A stretch of DNA of 64,000 bases, from positions 93,300,865-93,364,864 of the forward strand of contig JAYGXS010000002.1 in the NCBI GenBank assembly GCA_036362985.1, given 5' to 3'. Numbering within the stretch: the first letter of the stretch is position 1; every line of letters begins with the position of its first letter. The notes below the pieces were generated by a model. That model ran no database searches, was not told the origin of the DNA, and worked only from the letters and a program-made list of their open reading frames with translations. Made by a program: the position numbers and the translations under genes. This document shows, piece by piece, positions 1-10,165 of the stretch. The stretch comes from Ligula intestinalis. Its lineage: Eukaryota; Platyhelminthes; Cestoda; Diphyllobothriidea; Diphyllobothriidae.

Positions 1-1149
1 GATAGGCAGAGAAGGCAATTGTTCAAAAGTAAGTGTAAAGTTAAAAATGTAGTCGAAGGTGCTTACCGCGGCCGCTGGACTCAGCTTGTTTGGCATGTTA
101 ATTAAAGGTGAGCGCAGCGCTTCGGACTTTACTTATCTAACTCCAGAACGGTAAGTTTGACCACAGGAAAGTAGAAATAGACGACCTCCTAACCACCATT
201 TAAATTTTTTGGGAAATTCAAGAAACCTGCAATTTAATTATCAGAGTTTTTCGTAATGAGTTAAATTATAATACAGATTTAAAAAAATCTACAGATATAA
301 ATCAACAACACTTCTAAATACAGAAAAAATAGAACATTTATTTAACATTTATTAAAGAATATTCTGCTGCGTTTTCTAAATTACCGCCCAAAAAAACCGA
401 TAACTATCGTTCTTGTAGGAAAACATGCAGGTTGTAGGGATTAATGAGTACTGTTTCCAAAAATAGTTTGGCAATCGAACAGTTTTCGGTCTGCGTCTAT
501 TTATACCTAAAGTGGGACGTGGTCATACATCTTAAATTAAGAGCTGGTCACAATTACCATCCTGTCGTCTGCAGTGAAATTGAATTGTATAGTAGCATTT
601 AAATTCCTATTACAGCTATGCTGAGTCATTCGAAACTAGACTGGGATAACGCTTTCCCAGGATAGAGGTTCAAATGCAATAAAGGTAACTTTTATATTTT
701 GCCTCAGAATTTGAAATACGGTAGTATATTTCTACCGGTTCTTTTGGTGAAGCATCTAATATCAATATTTGAATTATATCATCTACTTGGAATCTTCTGT
801 AAACTCCAAAATGGTCGTTTACTAAAATCCAATACCATACTTATTTAATAATGTCGCGTTTATTTTTTCACTGGGAGTTTACGTACCATAACTTTTATAG
901 CCTGCCCTAATCTGCCTCACAAACCACACAATTTTTAAATCAATGGCTCGGAGCTTTACTGATTCACTTTTAGAATTTTTGCCTCGTTGTTTCAGCGTTA
1001 CTATCTGTTTACGATTCAACAGTACGAAATAGGCATCTGTCATTTCCTTTATAAAATGTGAAGGCTTAATTCTACACCTTTGATCGCCAAACCTCTGTTT
1101 TCTAATGAATACACCTCAGGCAGCTTATAATATGGTTTAAATCCATCAT
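1..1149. other. No recognised feature
   Basis: AT-rich sequence with many stops in all frames. I see no family motif, tandem repeat or RNA gene. From about 1150 the sequence becomes recognisable as a Penelope-like element. Confidence 0.5.
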
Positions 1150-2100
1150 CAGAAGCAGACCTCATTAAGCTTAGTAATGGTTTGGTTTGTTTCTGCTCCA
1201 GGTAAACTCAACGGACAACATATCGATAAAGATCCGAAAAGCTATGTCAAGAATTGCCTTAGAAGTCGGGGTCAAGCACAAAACCTCCCTCCCAACGATG
1301 TTACATTGCCACGGAAATTTTATTCTCTACCCTACATGAATGGAGTATCTGAAACCATCTCTCGGCAACTAAAGCGCTTTGGCATCTCCGTTGCCCACAA
1401 GCCCGCAACCTCACTGCGGGCAAGCTAATGTCGAGTAAGGGGCGCTCTACCCGTGGGACAACTAAGTAACGTCGTTTATCGTATACCGCGTGCTGGTTGC
1501 CCTTGCGTTTATATTGGCCAAACAGGCCGACGTCTTGAGACTCGCATCAACGAACACAAGTCAGCCGTTCGCCTACGGAACCATTTATCACTCGTATTTG
1601 CACGCTTTATTGAATGTGATCAGCGTTACAATTGGGAGGCCACTGACGTGATCGCAATGGCTAATACGCGACAAGCAAGAGAATTCCTTGAAGCTTGTCA
1701 CTCGAATCCGGCTAGTATAAACAGACACGTAGAGCTTGACAAACACTATACCGGGTTTCGTGCATGGTCCACTAATCTGAACACAGCCTGAAACAACAAC
1801 TGGCTCTCAGCGCCCGGTCAAGTGGAATTTCTCTGAATCCTCCCCCTCCCCCGAACATGCGCCCATTGTCCAAACGCTAACACCCCACCTCCTCTCACTA
1901 GCATAACCTATCGCCGCGGGTGTCACGTCACCATAACCCTTCCACCCAATATCCCCTTCCCTCCCCCGTCCGTTGTAACCTTTAGTGTGACATTCCCAGC
2001 CCTCACTTTTAATTAAGTCTGATGACGAACACGTGATACTTGTTCGAAAATTCACGATTACAACTCAATTTTCCGAAGATCATCTTTCTTTTCAACGATC
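1150..2100 (+). mobile_element. Penelope-like element, 3' part (GIY-YIG end)
   Basis: This is the 3' end of a Penelope-like retroelement in plus orientation. Frame 1177-1428 ends with the linker that follows the reverse transcriptase in PLEs: LPYMNGVSETISRQLKRFGI, then VAHKPATSLRAS. Frame 1453-1791 is a GIY-YIG endonuclease-like domain with VVYRIPRAGC, VYIGQTGRRLETRINEHK and the C-terminal ASINRHVELD. A stop and frame change between the two frames mean the copy is broken. The RT core is missing, so it is 5'-truncated. A C-rich 3' region (about 1800-2000) leads to a CTGATGA-containing hairpin. The same arrangement recurs at 39830-40690, which defines a family. The enzyme class is clear; activity of this copy is very unlikely. 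Confidence 0.85.
2019..2056 (+). other. Hammerhead-like core remnant in PLE 3' region
   Basis: CTGATGA at 2019-2025 is followed by a hairpin with a perfect 6-bp stem (CGAACA with TGTTCG) and then AAAATTCACG. This resembles the CUGANGA, stem II and GAAA order of a hammerhead ribozyme. However, pairing the final G in the stem leaves no free G12, and no cleavage triplet is evident. The homologous copy at 40591 has the same CTGATGACGAA start. I read it as a decayed or non-catalytic relative. Confidence 0.35.
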
Positions 2101-3174
2101 ACGGTTTAGTGATAAATGCTACATTCAAACAGTTTTTCTATGAGGTTTCTATGACAGTAGTTACCTACAAACTGGATGGGTGTTCCTTTTATTTGATAGA
2201 AATTTATATTTGACATAGATAAAATTATCATCTGTTTTTTTCTCCTGAAAACACAATACAAAAAGGAAAATTGAATCGCAATTTGTGCGAACGAATTTTT
2301 ATCGAAAATTCATTTTACCTAGTAAATCATGCGATCCATTTTCAGTAACAAGAAAGTGTTGGATGTTTATAAGTCCTACATATTAAATGAGTGATCCTTT
2401 AGCAGTTAAATAGTTATTTTGATAATTTTTTGCATGGGAAGGCTTTGCGGGATTTTTGCTGAAGATCCGATATTGTCAGCTATTAATCACATAAAATTTC
2501 CACGGCCTAAAAGCTTTAATCTTCATATAGATAACTAATAGACTTTTTGGTAACATTAAAAAAGGAAAGAGTCAGATGTTTTTAAGTAAATTGTCGACAG
2601 TCCAAAAGAGTTTGGCTTTAGCTGGCGGATAATTTACAATCCATTATTTTTATGCCTGGAAATGACGCAACTCCTTGAAGAGCACAATATGTTTTCATAC
2701 TTTAATGAAATTTTTTCATAATTCACTTGTATTTCCCAGCAAAGGTAACCTTTTTCTTATCTAAGTAAACATGATAAGTCTTCCATTATCTCGCGTGCCC
2801 TGATTTATTATTTGAAATTTTACCAAACAAGTTGACCAACTCTAAGAAGTTATGATCAGGGCATGGATGGTGTGAATTGTTTTTATCGAAGGGCATGAAC
2901 AAGTAAAAACAACAAAACTGGTTTTGTAAGCTGATGATGGTTTGTAAGCCAAAATCGCTCATTCCAGTCTATTTCATTTTTATTGATAATGCTCATCTGT
3001 CTAAATAACTAACCGCTGTACAGTCACTGGAGGGGCCAAGCTAAGAGCCTCAAGGCAGAACTGGACGAGTGAGTTCCGCTATTGAGCGGTGAATACTTTT
3101 TTGTTGCTGCTTTATTTCGGACTCCAACAAGAGTTTGGAGGCTCAAACAAACAAATACCTGTTCGGGAAGACAA
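2101..3174. other. No recognised feature
   Basis: AT-rich DNA with no long open frame, no recognisable repeat family and no RNA gene that I can support. Confidence 0.5.
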
Positions 3175-4330
3175 TGACTCGATCGCTGGGACAATACTTT
3201 TATTTTCCTGATGTTTCGATATACGTTGGGGAGTCGTCATCAGAGAGATAGTCAAAGAGCAATAATAGAAGCAGTCGCACATGCACAGGAATTTGCAGCA
3301 CTTATATGATACAGGAATTACCGCAAAACACGACGAAAATTAACCGTTATTGCCTTCTTGAGTGTTGAAAGTTTATTGAACGGCATGCGGGCCCTGATCT
3401 GCTGACCTTTCATCACGCGTGGTGGACTCGGGCATGATGATTGCCAGCGCATGTGACCCTTACGTACTGCTATAGGATGAGGCGGTGACCTGTCCGTTCC
3501 CAAGGCGGTGACTTGCTTTGGCCAAATTGAGTGTCAGCACCAAATATAGATTGGGCAAATCGTTGAACTTGTTTATGGATAGGGGAGCTCATGAACCATG
3601 ACTCAAGTAATTCTTGGTCACCTCTTCCGAGAATTTTGGCCTCATCAAATTTAGTTGTTTGGCCGGGTCTCGTCGAATGAGCTGCGTGGTCAGCAATTGG
3701 CGTCATGAGAAGCCTGGCATTTTCTCCGACAAATTTGCTTTACCCGAAACTGCACCAGTTCATGAGTCCAGATGTTTATTGCCGTAGCAGTGGGCAATTA
3801 CGGTTAGTTGTCGCTGTATGTTTGCAGTAATGATTGTATTCTATAAATACTGCAAACTCTTGTGAATACCGGTAGAGGTTTATTATAAGCCTGACGTTTC
3901 GGGTAGTGGTCTCGTCTACCCATCTTCAGAGAATGAGTACTCTGGCTCAAGGTACTTGTCTTTATGCTATCCCTTCTTTCGTGTGCCTGTTCGACCAATC
4001 ACGTTTGAGCCACTCTCTGTGTCTCTGGCTGCGTCCTTAGTTTTCTCGTCACCTGGTCTCCTGCCTGTGTGTTCGTCCCGTGGCCTTTTCTGACACCATG
4101 ACTGGTGCTCGGAACAAGCACGGTGACCACGGCTACGGCGGCGGCAGCTGACCGTGAATACTTTAGCTCACCTGTTTCTCCTCTCATTATTCCTCTGATG
4201 CTGAAAACGCGATAGATCTTGAAACGTCAGATGGATAAAAATATTGTTCCAGCGATTGAATCGTTTTCTTCTCAATTACTTCCTGGGACGCGCATGTTCG
4301 CTTGTATTGGCAAATACCTGGTTTTGGCAG
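3175..4330 (-). mobile_element. Fold-back Penelope-like element (family 1), split by an insertion
   Basis: Read left to right, this unit is an inverted terminal repeat (3175-3360), a minus-strand GIY-YIG remnant (about 3440-3790), then the same terminal repeat in forward orientation (3790-3869, continuing at 4154-4330). The GIY-YIG remnant shows VGENARLLMTPIADHAA, HSTRPGQTTKFDEAKIL and GRGDQELLESWF. The terminal repeat is recognised by TTTGCAGTAATGA, a TATAAATACTGCAAACT block, CTGATGA, GAAAC(G/A)TC and TTGTCCCAGCGAT. Inverted flanking repeats of this kind are known for PLEs. The copy is frameshifted, lacks the RT and is interrupted at 3870-4153. Confidence 0.75.
3870..4153 (-). mobile_element. 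284-bp insertion with 8-bp target duplication
   Basis: The flanking PLE repeat breaks at GTGAATAC (3862-3869) and resumes after a second GTGAATAC (4154-4161), so 284 bp were inserted with an 8-bp target-site duplication. On the minus strand the insert has CTGAAGA (3929-3923), a 6-bp stem GGGTAG/CTACCC, then GAAACGTCAGGC and AATAAACC. This is the core order of PLE-type hammerhead motifs (CUGANGA, stem II, GAAA, ACGUC). It looks like a short non-autonomous element or terminal repeat of a different PLE family. One extra base between CTGAAGA and stem II leaves catalysis uncertain. Confidence 0.65.
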
Positions 4331-5329
4331 GCTAATCACCTTCTGTTGTTCACCTTTTTTTCGATGTATACACATCTGAAATGCGAAGATTCACAAGAAC
4401 ACTTAGCCACAGATTGTTTTGTCATCCGCCAAATCCATTTGCCCCCAACCCACCCTCTTTCCCAGCTGCTATTAACTTTTTTGATATGGGTCAGTGACGA
4501 TAAAAAATGGTTGTCGTGATAGTCACGTGCCATGGTCAAAAAAGTGGTCCGTTTTCGCCCCACACTCAGCACTAGCATCCGAAATAATGCATAGTGAGAG
4601 CTACATATAAGATGCATCAGTCTTCTCAAGAGATGGGTGGCCAACAAGTACTCAAGACGTCGAACCTACACAAACCTCCCCGGTGAACGCCTCATCTTCT
4701 TTTGACTTGCCATCTGGAAATTGCCTTTTTCAGAACTATTTAAGTAGAGAGTTTTTCTGTTGCATTGCGATTGACGATTTCCTGTGTACCACAACGGCCA
4801 GGCTTTTCGGCCCGGCGGAGACCTATGTTCTTCAGTGTTTTTTGGATTCTATTAACTTCGAATTTCAGATTTTAAAAAAACATTTCCGTTTCGGTGGCTG
4901 GCAATTCCTGTATGTCGTTCAAAGATGACTGGCTGATGTTCGCATGTAAACAACGTTTGGTCTAAGGGAAGTTGAAGAAATGCAAGTGCTACATTCTTTT
5001 AGGGAGAACAGTAATTCAGAGTAATTTTCGATGATGATAATAGAAGCGTTGATAAGTAAACACATTGCTTACATCATCTCTAGGAAAAAATGTATTCACT
5101 AAAAGGCGACTACATTTGAGCATAGCCCGATTAATCATAAAGGCGTTTGCAAGTGTCCAGAAGCGATATTTGTAGGGAATCGCACTTTGTATATCATCAC
5201 GTGGGAGTCGTTATGACGAAGCCGTTTGTACTAGCAAAGACGAGGGCGCTGTAGTGGCCATTTCTGGCGTAGTTGCCATCTTCATCCAGGGCTACACCGC
5301 TCTCAGGCTTCATAGCTAAGATTTTCAGT
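4331..5329. other. No recognised feature
   Basis: Open frames of about 100 codons occur on the minus strand (4336-4647), but they show no motif I recognise and no exon signals that convince me. The rest is unstructured AT-rich sequence. Confidence 0.4.
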
Positions 5330-5660
5330 AAAACATATATATATATATACATATTCACTCAGGAATGTGCGAACACCGATCGAAAAGGCTTCCGAACTAA
5401 ACAAAGTTCGTGTGGTGGTCAGAGGTCCCCAACGGGCCGATTCCGGCCAAGTCATAATAGGAGTAAGTGGGGTATGACAGCATCTGGGGGTAACTTGATA
5501 CAGAACTGTTTCGGGCTTATTAGCCTTCATCAGCCAAGCATAACCCTGAACACCAGCTGGTCGGACAACACAAACAAACGCACTCACAGACGGCGCAGTT
5601 GGTCCACCACTGGTGTCTATCAGATGGGTCATACATATATATAATTGTTCAATACGCACC
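5330..5660 (-). mobile_element. PLE terminal repeat carrying a hammerhead ribozyme, copy A
   Basis: This block matches 61880-62224 closely in two segments. Shared segments are the TTCACTCAGGAATGTGCGAA block (here about 5352-5440) and the ribozyme-bearing block starting GGTATGACAG (here 5471-5640). The two segments occur in opposite order at the two loci, as expected if the unit exists as a tandem or circular repeat. An AT/ATAC microsatellite borders the block on both sides. At 61.9 kb the same repeat lies beside a PLE reverse transcriptase, so I assign it to that PLE family. No coding frame inside it is credible. Confidence 0.6.
5487..5547 (-). ncRNA. Hammerhead ribozyme, type I
   Basis: On the minus strand all hammerhead core positions are present. 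CUGAUGA is at 5533-5527. Stem II is GGCU-AAUA-AGCC inside 5526-5513, closed by one A-C mismatch. GAAA is at 5512-5509. Stem III is ACA/UGU around GUUC (5509-5500), with a GUA cleavage triplet ending at 5499. Stem I is formed by CUUGG (5538-5534) and UCAAG (5498-5494), then an internal loop and a second pairing of GGGU with ACCC. The expected action is self-cleavage of the element's RNA after A5499. Hammerheads in PLE terminal repeats are established knowledge; activity of this copy is inference. The A-C mismatch at the base of stem II is the only oddity. Confidence 0.75.
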
Positions 5661-6738
5661 AGGAAGCTGTCTGCGTGGGCCACAGCCCCCTAAATTCAAA
5701 GCAAAACCGAAGTGTTCATTTGTGAGCTCCGACTAAAATAGAGTGATGCTGGCCAACTCATGTAGTGAAAATTTTAAAATAAAGTAACAAATTTAGGATT
5801 TGAGTGTCTATTGGTTTAAACTGATGGTAGAGTGGATTTGAAAAAAAATACTTGACAGGCAACTAGACGATCCTCGGCGCAAAACTCTGGAGCGAAATTG
5901 AATTTTTTTCTTATCATTTTCCTCTATTTCATAGTTGTGGTAACATGGACGTGCTTTTAGCGTTTTTCATGCAAGATCAAGGATATATGCGGATATTTAA
6001 AGGTTTGAATAGTGGAATGAGGCAAAATAGCAAACTAGATTCAGAAGTCCAAAAGAGGTGCAGTATTCTTAAGGGCAGTCTGTTTTTTCCTTCAACAGAC
6101 ATTAGAAAAAATTTATTGACGAGTTCATCTGTTGTAGCTAGACAAATTGGAGTAAAATATTTAACCCATCATATAGGCTAGCGTTTATGAAGGATCTTTG
6201 TCCTGGGGAACGTCGTTCATATTGCTGACATGAAGCTCACTGACAGTCATGCAACCAATTTTTTTAAACGTGTTTTTATGCGATCAGATAGAACTTACCT
6301 TTTTATAACTGGACTTATTTAGGTCAGGATTTATTTTTCAGTAAACTTATCAATAAATCACCTTAAACCAGACCAGACCGCATAATGTTGACAACATTTA
6401 CGAATCAGGTTGATAACGCACCTTTAATCCCCTTCTATTAGCATTTAAAAATTACAGCGATATGATGAGTAAATGGTTATCCCTTTCGTGACAGAACAGG
6501 CCACTAAAAATTAACTAACTGTTAGGGATTCTAATCTCACCAAAATTGTCGAACTTGTTGACAGCCTTGTTTAAGTTGCCAAAGTCTCCATTAGTTAAAC
6601 GTTTATAGTAGGTATCTTGTGAGTTCCAGATTGATTCCTCAATAAATCTCTTTTTGTGTTCAGCTGTCTTTTACTTGGCGAATTACAAACTTTGCATAAT
6701 TTGCTGGGCCCAATTTGAAAACCTTCGCCGCTACTGTA
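5661..6738. other. No recognised feature
   Basis: AT-rich non-coding sequence. Short open frames such as 5945-6181 show no recognisable motif. Confidence 0.45.
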
Positions 6739-6840
6739 GGATTCAAATCCTCGACAGCAGGAGGAAGCCTCCAATACGACCTACGGTGTCCCACCGGAAG
6801 CCATGAGGTTAACCACTCTTGGGTCACGTTATCCACTCAG
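6739..6840 (-). repeat. tRNA-derived SINE-like head
   Basis: On the minus strand there is an A-box-like TGACCCAAGAGTGGTTAACC and, about 60 bases on, a B-box-like AGGATTTGAATCCT flanked by short complementary bases. This spacing and order match an internal RNA polymerase III promoter, nearest in type to a serine-like tRNA. No full cloverleaf or acceptor stem can be drawn, so it is not a functional tRNA gene. A tRNA-derived SINE or tRNA pseudogene is the best reading. Confidence 0.4.
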
Positions 6841-7110
6841 CTTTCTTCAATATACGGAAACCACCTACTCTGATACGGTAAGCTGACTGTCCAAGCAAGA
6901 GTTCCTAAGCAATCAACCTAAGATTCACCAGAGAACTACGGGGTGTACTAAGATGTTTCGGTTTTGAATACTTAATTTGGCTTTTTTTGGAAAACTCGCT
7001 GCCGTATTGGGACTATCAATCACGACACAAATGGAAGGATTCAATACATTTGTAACCGGGATATGAACAACGGTGCACTCAGGGCCTATGGCCAGAGTAT
7101 TCATACGCAC

Positions 7111-7305
7111 AGACAGGCCACGAACGCCATCCATCAGCTTGCACGCGCGACAACCGCTCACAAAGCGAGAGGAACTATTGACCAGCGAATTCACGTGGCG
7201 CCCGATCACTAAACCTCGGAAACTATTGATCAGCGTGCATACGTGACGACCACTCACACAGCATGGCCAACTATCGATCCATGTGCAGACCAGAATACCG
7301 GTCCC
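7111..7305. repeat. Minisatellite, about four units of 48 bp
   Basis: About four imperfect units of 48 bp follow one another. Each contains an (A/G)AACTATTGA(C/T)CAGCG-like block and a CACGTG(G/A)CGnCC(G/C)(A/C)TCAC(T/A)-like block. Because 48 is a multiple of 3, the minus strand reads through them as a 16-residue repeat (RHVCTLINSFRGLVIG, RHVNSLVNSSSRFVSG, CRACKLMDGVRGLSVR). I see no evidence that this frame is a real protein. Confidence 0.65.
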
Positions 7306-7530
7306 ACACCATAGGCCAGAATTGTTCCAGAAGGAGCAAAACCTTATAAATACGCCGGCGTGGACAAGATGAAAAGTCTGCTTTCTTTGTTTTGTCCTGA
7401 ATAAACCTCTTTCTATCAGAACCGACTATTTGCATTTCTAACCGCCTACTCCTCAGGTCCTAGCAACAACTAAAACTCTCTGTGGGACATCGGACTCAGG
7501 TTGTTAGAGTTTTGGTGGTACTGACGCCTT
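7306..7530 (+). promoter_or_regulatory. LTR-like promoter and polyadenylation signals
   Basis: Directly after the minisatellite there is a TATA-like CTTATAAATACGCC at about 7340 and, some 60 bp later, CCTGAATAAACC (AATAAA at about 7401), then a short region ending near TGGTGGTACTGACGCC. TATA box, short leader and AATAAA in this order are typical of a retroelement LTR. No paired LTR, coding region or TSD was found, so a solo or truncated LTR is only one possibility. Confidence 0.25.
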
Positions 7531-7669
7531 CCCCTTGCCATGGTGGTTTGACACCCCACCGGGACCGCCGAGGTGGGTCAAATGAATTACCAACATTTGC
7601 GAAAATTCTTGTTTTTTGTATGCGTGCCTGGTATAAGAAAATACTGTTTTGACTATAGAATTACTGAGG

Positions 7670-8365
7670 AAAAGATGTGATCGCTGGGACAACATTTTAA
7701 GCCGCCTGACGCCTCGACATTCGTCAAATACATTAGCAGAAAGCAGTAGCAGAAGCAGGTGACAGATGCTTAGAGGGTTGCAGTATTTATAAGACAAATT
7801 CATTACTGCACATGTGCGACAAATCACGACCCCTAACGATAATTGCTTTCTTGTGCGTTGATTTCTTAATAACCAGTATGCAGACCCTGACTTGCTGAAC
7901 TTTCATTAGGCGTGGTGGAATAAACCATGATGATTCAGGTACTAAAACCGAAAGACCCATTGCCACTGTAAGAAACGTCTGGAGTCTTCTATAGGATCTG
8001 GTGCAGTTGCGGACAAAGCAACTAGGTCGGAAAAATTGACAGACCTCTCAAGATACGAATTGCCGAAAAAGCAGCAGTAAGGCGGCGAAATGACGCCAAT
8101 TCTCAAGTTGTGGCTCATTTGACGAGACCCGGTTGAAATTCTAGCAGCAGGGACAATCCTGTGCGCCGAGTCATGGTTCACAGGCCTCTTGTCCATTATC
8201 AAGTGGTGCGACTTTTCCAGTCCATATTTGAAGCTTAGGCTCAACTTGGACGAAGCAAGTGGCCACTTGGTGGACGTACAGGCGACTGCGTTATCTTTTG
8301 GGGAACCAGACGGTCGAGAAATCATCGTGTTCAATTCCACCACGCCTGATGCAAGTTAAACATGT
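7670..8365. mobile_element. Rearranged family-1 Penelope-like element
   Basis: The left part (7670-7940) is the family-1 PLE terminal repeat in minus orientation, starting GATCGCTGGGACAACAT, with a degraded hammerhead region. The right part (about 7945-8250) reads a GIY-YIG remnant on the plus strand: IWCSCGQSN, then IRIAEKAAVRRRNDANSQVV. Other family-1 copies have both parts on the same strand. A short inverted match (about 7895-7925 with 8331-8360) marks the edges of the flipped part. The GIY-YIG frame has stops and is dead. Confidence 0.6.
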
Positions 8366-8589
8366 TAAGGCCAGCAACGCAGTAATCAAGCTATCAAAAC
8401 ACAAGTGGGAAATTATGTTTTGATAGAAGAGATTCTTCGGAAAACAGAAAGAAACTTTATTGTAAATTTTCGACACTAGCACACCAGGTACTCTTCGGAC
8501 GCGAGACAATTGTGTGAAGAGCAGTTCACATTTGTAAACGTGTCAAAAAACCGATAATGCTGTGTCAGTTGTAGTCAAGAGCATGTTTT

Positions 8590-9460
8590 ATTGGTTGGTC
8601 TTTTTTCTACGCTTTTTTTAAGATTGGTGTACATTGAATCCAACTTAATGTGCCTTTTGATGCACGAGTCTTCGGAGTTGAGGGCTTCTAAAAACTCGTG
8701 GTTTTTTTGTACGGGCAAGAGCCAACAATGCAAGTTTCGTCCAATGCAAATTTGTGTCCAGTTTCTTATGTGTGCATGGCGACCTCAGACAAGTGATATC
8801 GCTTCTTTACCGCTCATTGGTGTTCGTGTGTGTGGAAGCCGATCGTCCTGTCTGTTCTCAATAAACGGCATTGCAGCCACTATAAGGGATTTTGTAAATG
8901 AACTCTATTCTGTACAAATAGCTTACCCTATTCTTATGGTGTACAAGCTGATTTCGCAGAGTATTTGTTGGGTTGTGCGCCACTTCGATTTGATACTTCC
9001 TCAGGTATTTTTCAATGAGTTCAGACACGTTTTTAATAACTGGAAGTGTTTGCCAATTTCTTGGATTAGGCGCTTGATCGGAACATTCTAGGTCCTTTTC
9101 CTTTTGTTTTAACTCTTGTCGTTTCATGCATCGACGCAAGAACTCTCTGGGGTAACCATTTTTTTGAAAACAGTGTGAACAGGTAACTGAGTTTGGATTG
9201 TTTGAGGTCGGTTTTAAAACAATGCGTTCTTGCTCGATTCATTAGAATCGTAACAGTTTTCTGTCTGTGAGCAATATGGTGGTCGCTCTTGTAATGCAGG
9301 ATTACATCAGCAGAAATATTTTTGCGGTAAACCGATGTTTCAAACGTTCCGTCAGTATTACGCAGTATGAGGACGTCCAGGAGAATCACTTCTATTAAAT
9401 AATCGTTCTCGGGGTTCCTATTTTCAAATTCATACGAATTAATTACACTGGTGAAGGGGA
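8590..9460 (-). pseudogene. Penelope-like element fragment: RT C-terminus and GIY-YIG (family 3)
   Basis: On the minus strand, frame 9389-9066 carries the end of a PLE reverse transcriptase: LDVLILRNTDGTFETSVYRK, then RARTHCFK and LYTLFSKKW-like residues. Frame 9139-8858 has the linker NVSELIEKYLRKYQIEVAHN and the first GIY-YIG strand FIYKIPYSGCNAVYI. Remnants of the nuclease end (EFLEALNSEDSCIKRHIKLD) lie at about 8690-8640. The catalytic YVDD region is absent, so the copy is 5'-truncated, and stops and frame changes make it inactive. A related fragment lies at 54140-54720. Confidence 0.8.
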
Positions 9461-9479
9461 ATTATCGTTCGATGTCTTT

Positions 9480-9690
9480 ATTTGTCGTACGTGTGTTGAA
9501 ATGACTGTCCTATAAATACTGCAAGCTCCCGTGCATATGCTCCCTACTTCAGCTACTGCCTTCGGCTCATGTCTCTGATGAGAGACGCACGACGGATATC
9601 GAAACGTCAGGCAGATACAAGTGTTGGTCTAGCGCTCGAATCTTCTTCTCAACAACTTCCCGGGATTCATATTTTCGTTTGTGTCAAATT
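9480..9690 (+). mobile_element. Family-1 PLE terminal repeat (solo)
   Basis: This forward copy of the family-1 terminal repeat contains TATAAATACTGCAAGCTCC, CTGATGA (9575-9581), GAAACGTCAGGC (9601-9612) and an end resembling TGTCCCAGCGATCGAATC. It has the best-preserved hammerhead core of this family. Stem I pairs UGUCU with AGGCA, the GAAA is intact, and ACGU is self-complementary just before C17, which would suit cleavage as a dimer. Stem II is poorly paired here. No coding sequence is attached. Confidence 0.6.
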
Positions 9691-9915
9691 GCTGCATTGT
9701 GATTGTTGGCCTTCATGCGCTGTTGTATGTTTGACGTGTGAGGAAACATGTGGCTTCAGGAAGGAGCCTCGTAGTCAGGGTGTAAGATTTTGTCTTCATG
9801 ATCTGGATATTAATCTTATCGATGCGCCTGAATTTATTAATACCCTGATATTAATTCAAAGTATTTAAGGCTGTCTCGATAGGCAATGGACAGCTTACTC
9901 TAGGCTAAGGTTAAG

Positions 9916-10165
9916 TCAAGTCAAGTCAAATTTATTAAAGGAAATATAGGCAAATGCCTTTGAACTCCCTCTTGGTACATAGGATTTAAGAAATTCATCG
10001 GCATAGTCAAAAATTCCAAAGAAGTCGTTGACACAATTTCAGATGACTTCTCGCTTGTTTCAAGTAATAAACTCACACTCAGTTTACACGAGCCAGCAGT
10101 TTAAGTGAGCATGAAGAGCAGACTGTTAAAAAACTCCTAAGGCTGGCTCATAATTCAAAATGGAA
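9916..10165 (-). mobile_element. 3' end of a CR1-like non-LTR element
   Basis: This is an inverted copy of the block at 59400-59657. It starts with a short repeat of TCAAG (GTCAAGTCAAGTCAAATTTA), followed by AAGGAAATATAGGCAAATGCC and the TTTGAACTCCCTCTTGGTAC block, and ends near the AAAAAACTCCTAAGGCTGG hairpin sequence at about 10125-10145. On the minus strand it is the extreme 3' UTR and microsatellite tail of a non-LTR element. No coding sequence remains. Confidence 0.65.

Noticed and set aside
2925..2945. CTGATGATGG at about 2931 as a hammerhead core
   Set aside because: No stem II, no GAAA at the right distance and no pairing stem I.
5273..5683. Overlapping 123- and 126-codon frames on both strands at the ribozyme repeat
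   Set aside because: The sequence is a structured non-coding repeat. The matching frame at 61.9 kb is conserved because the DNA is a repeat, not because of coding.
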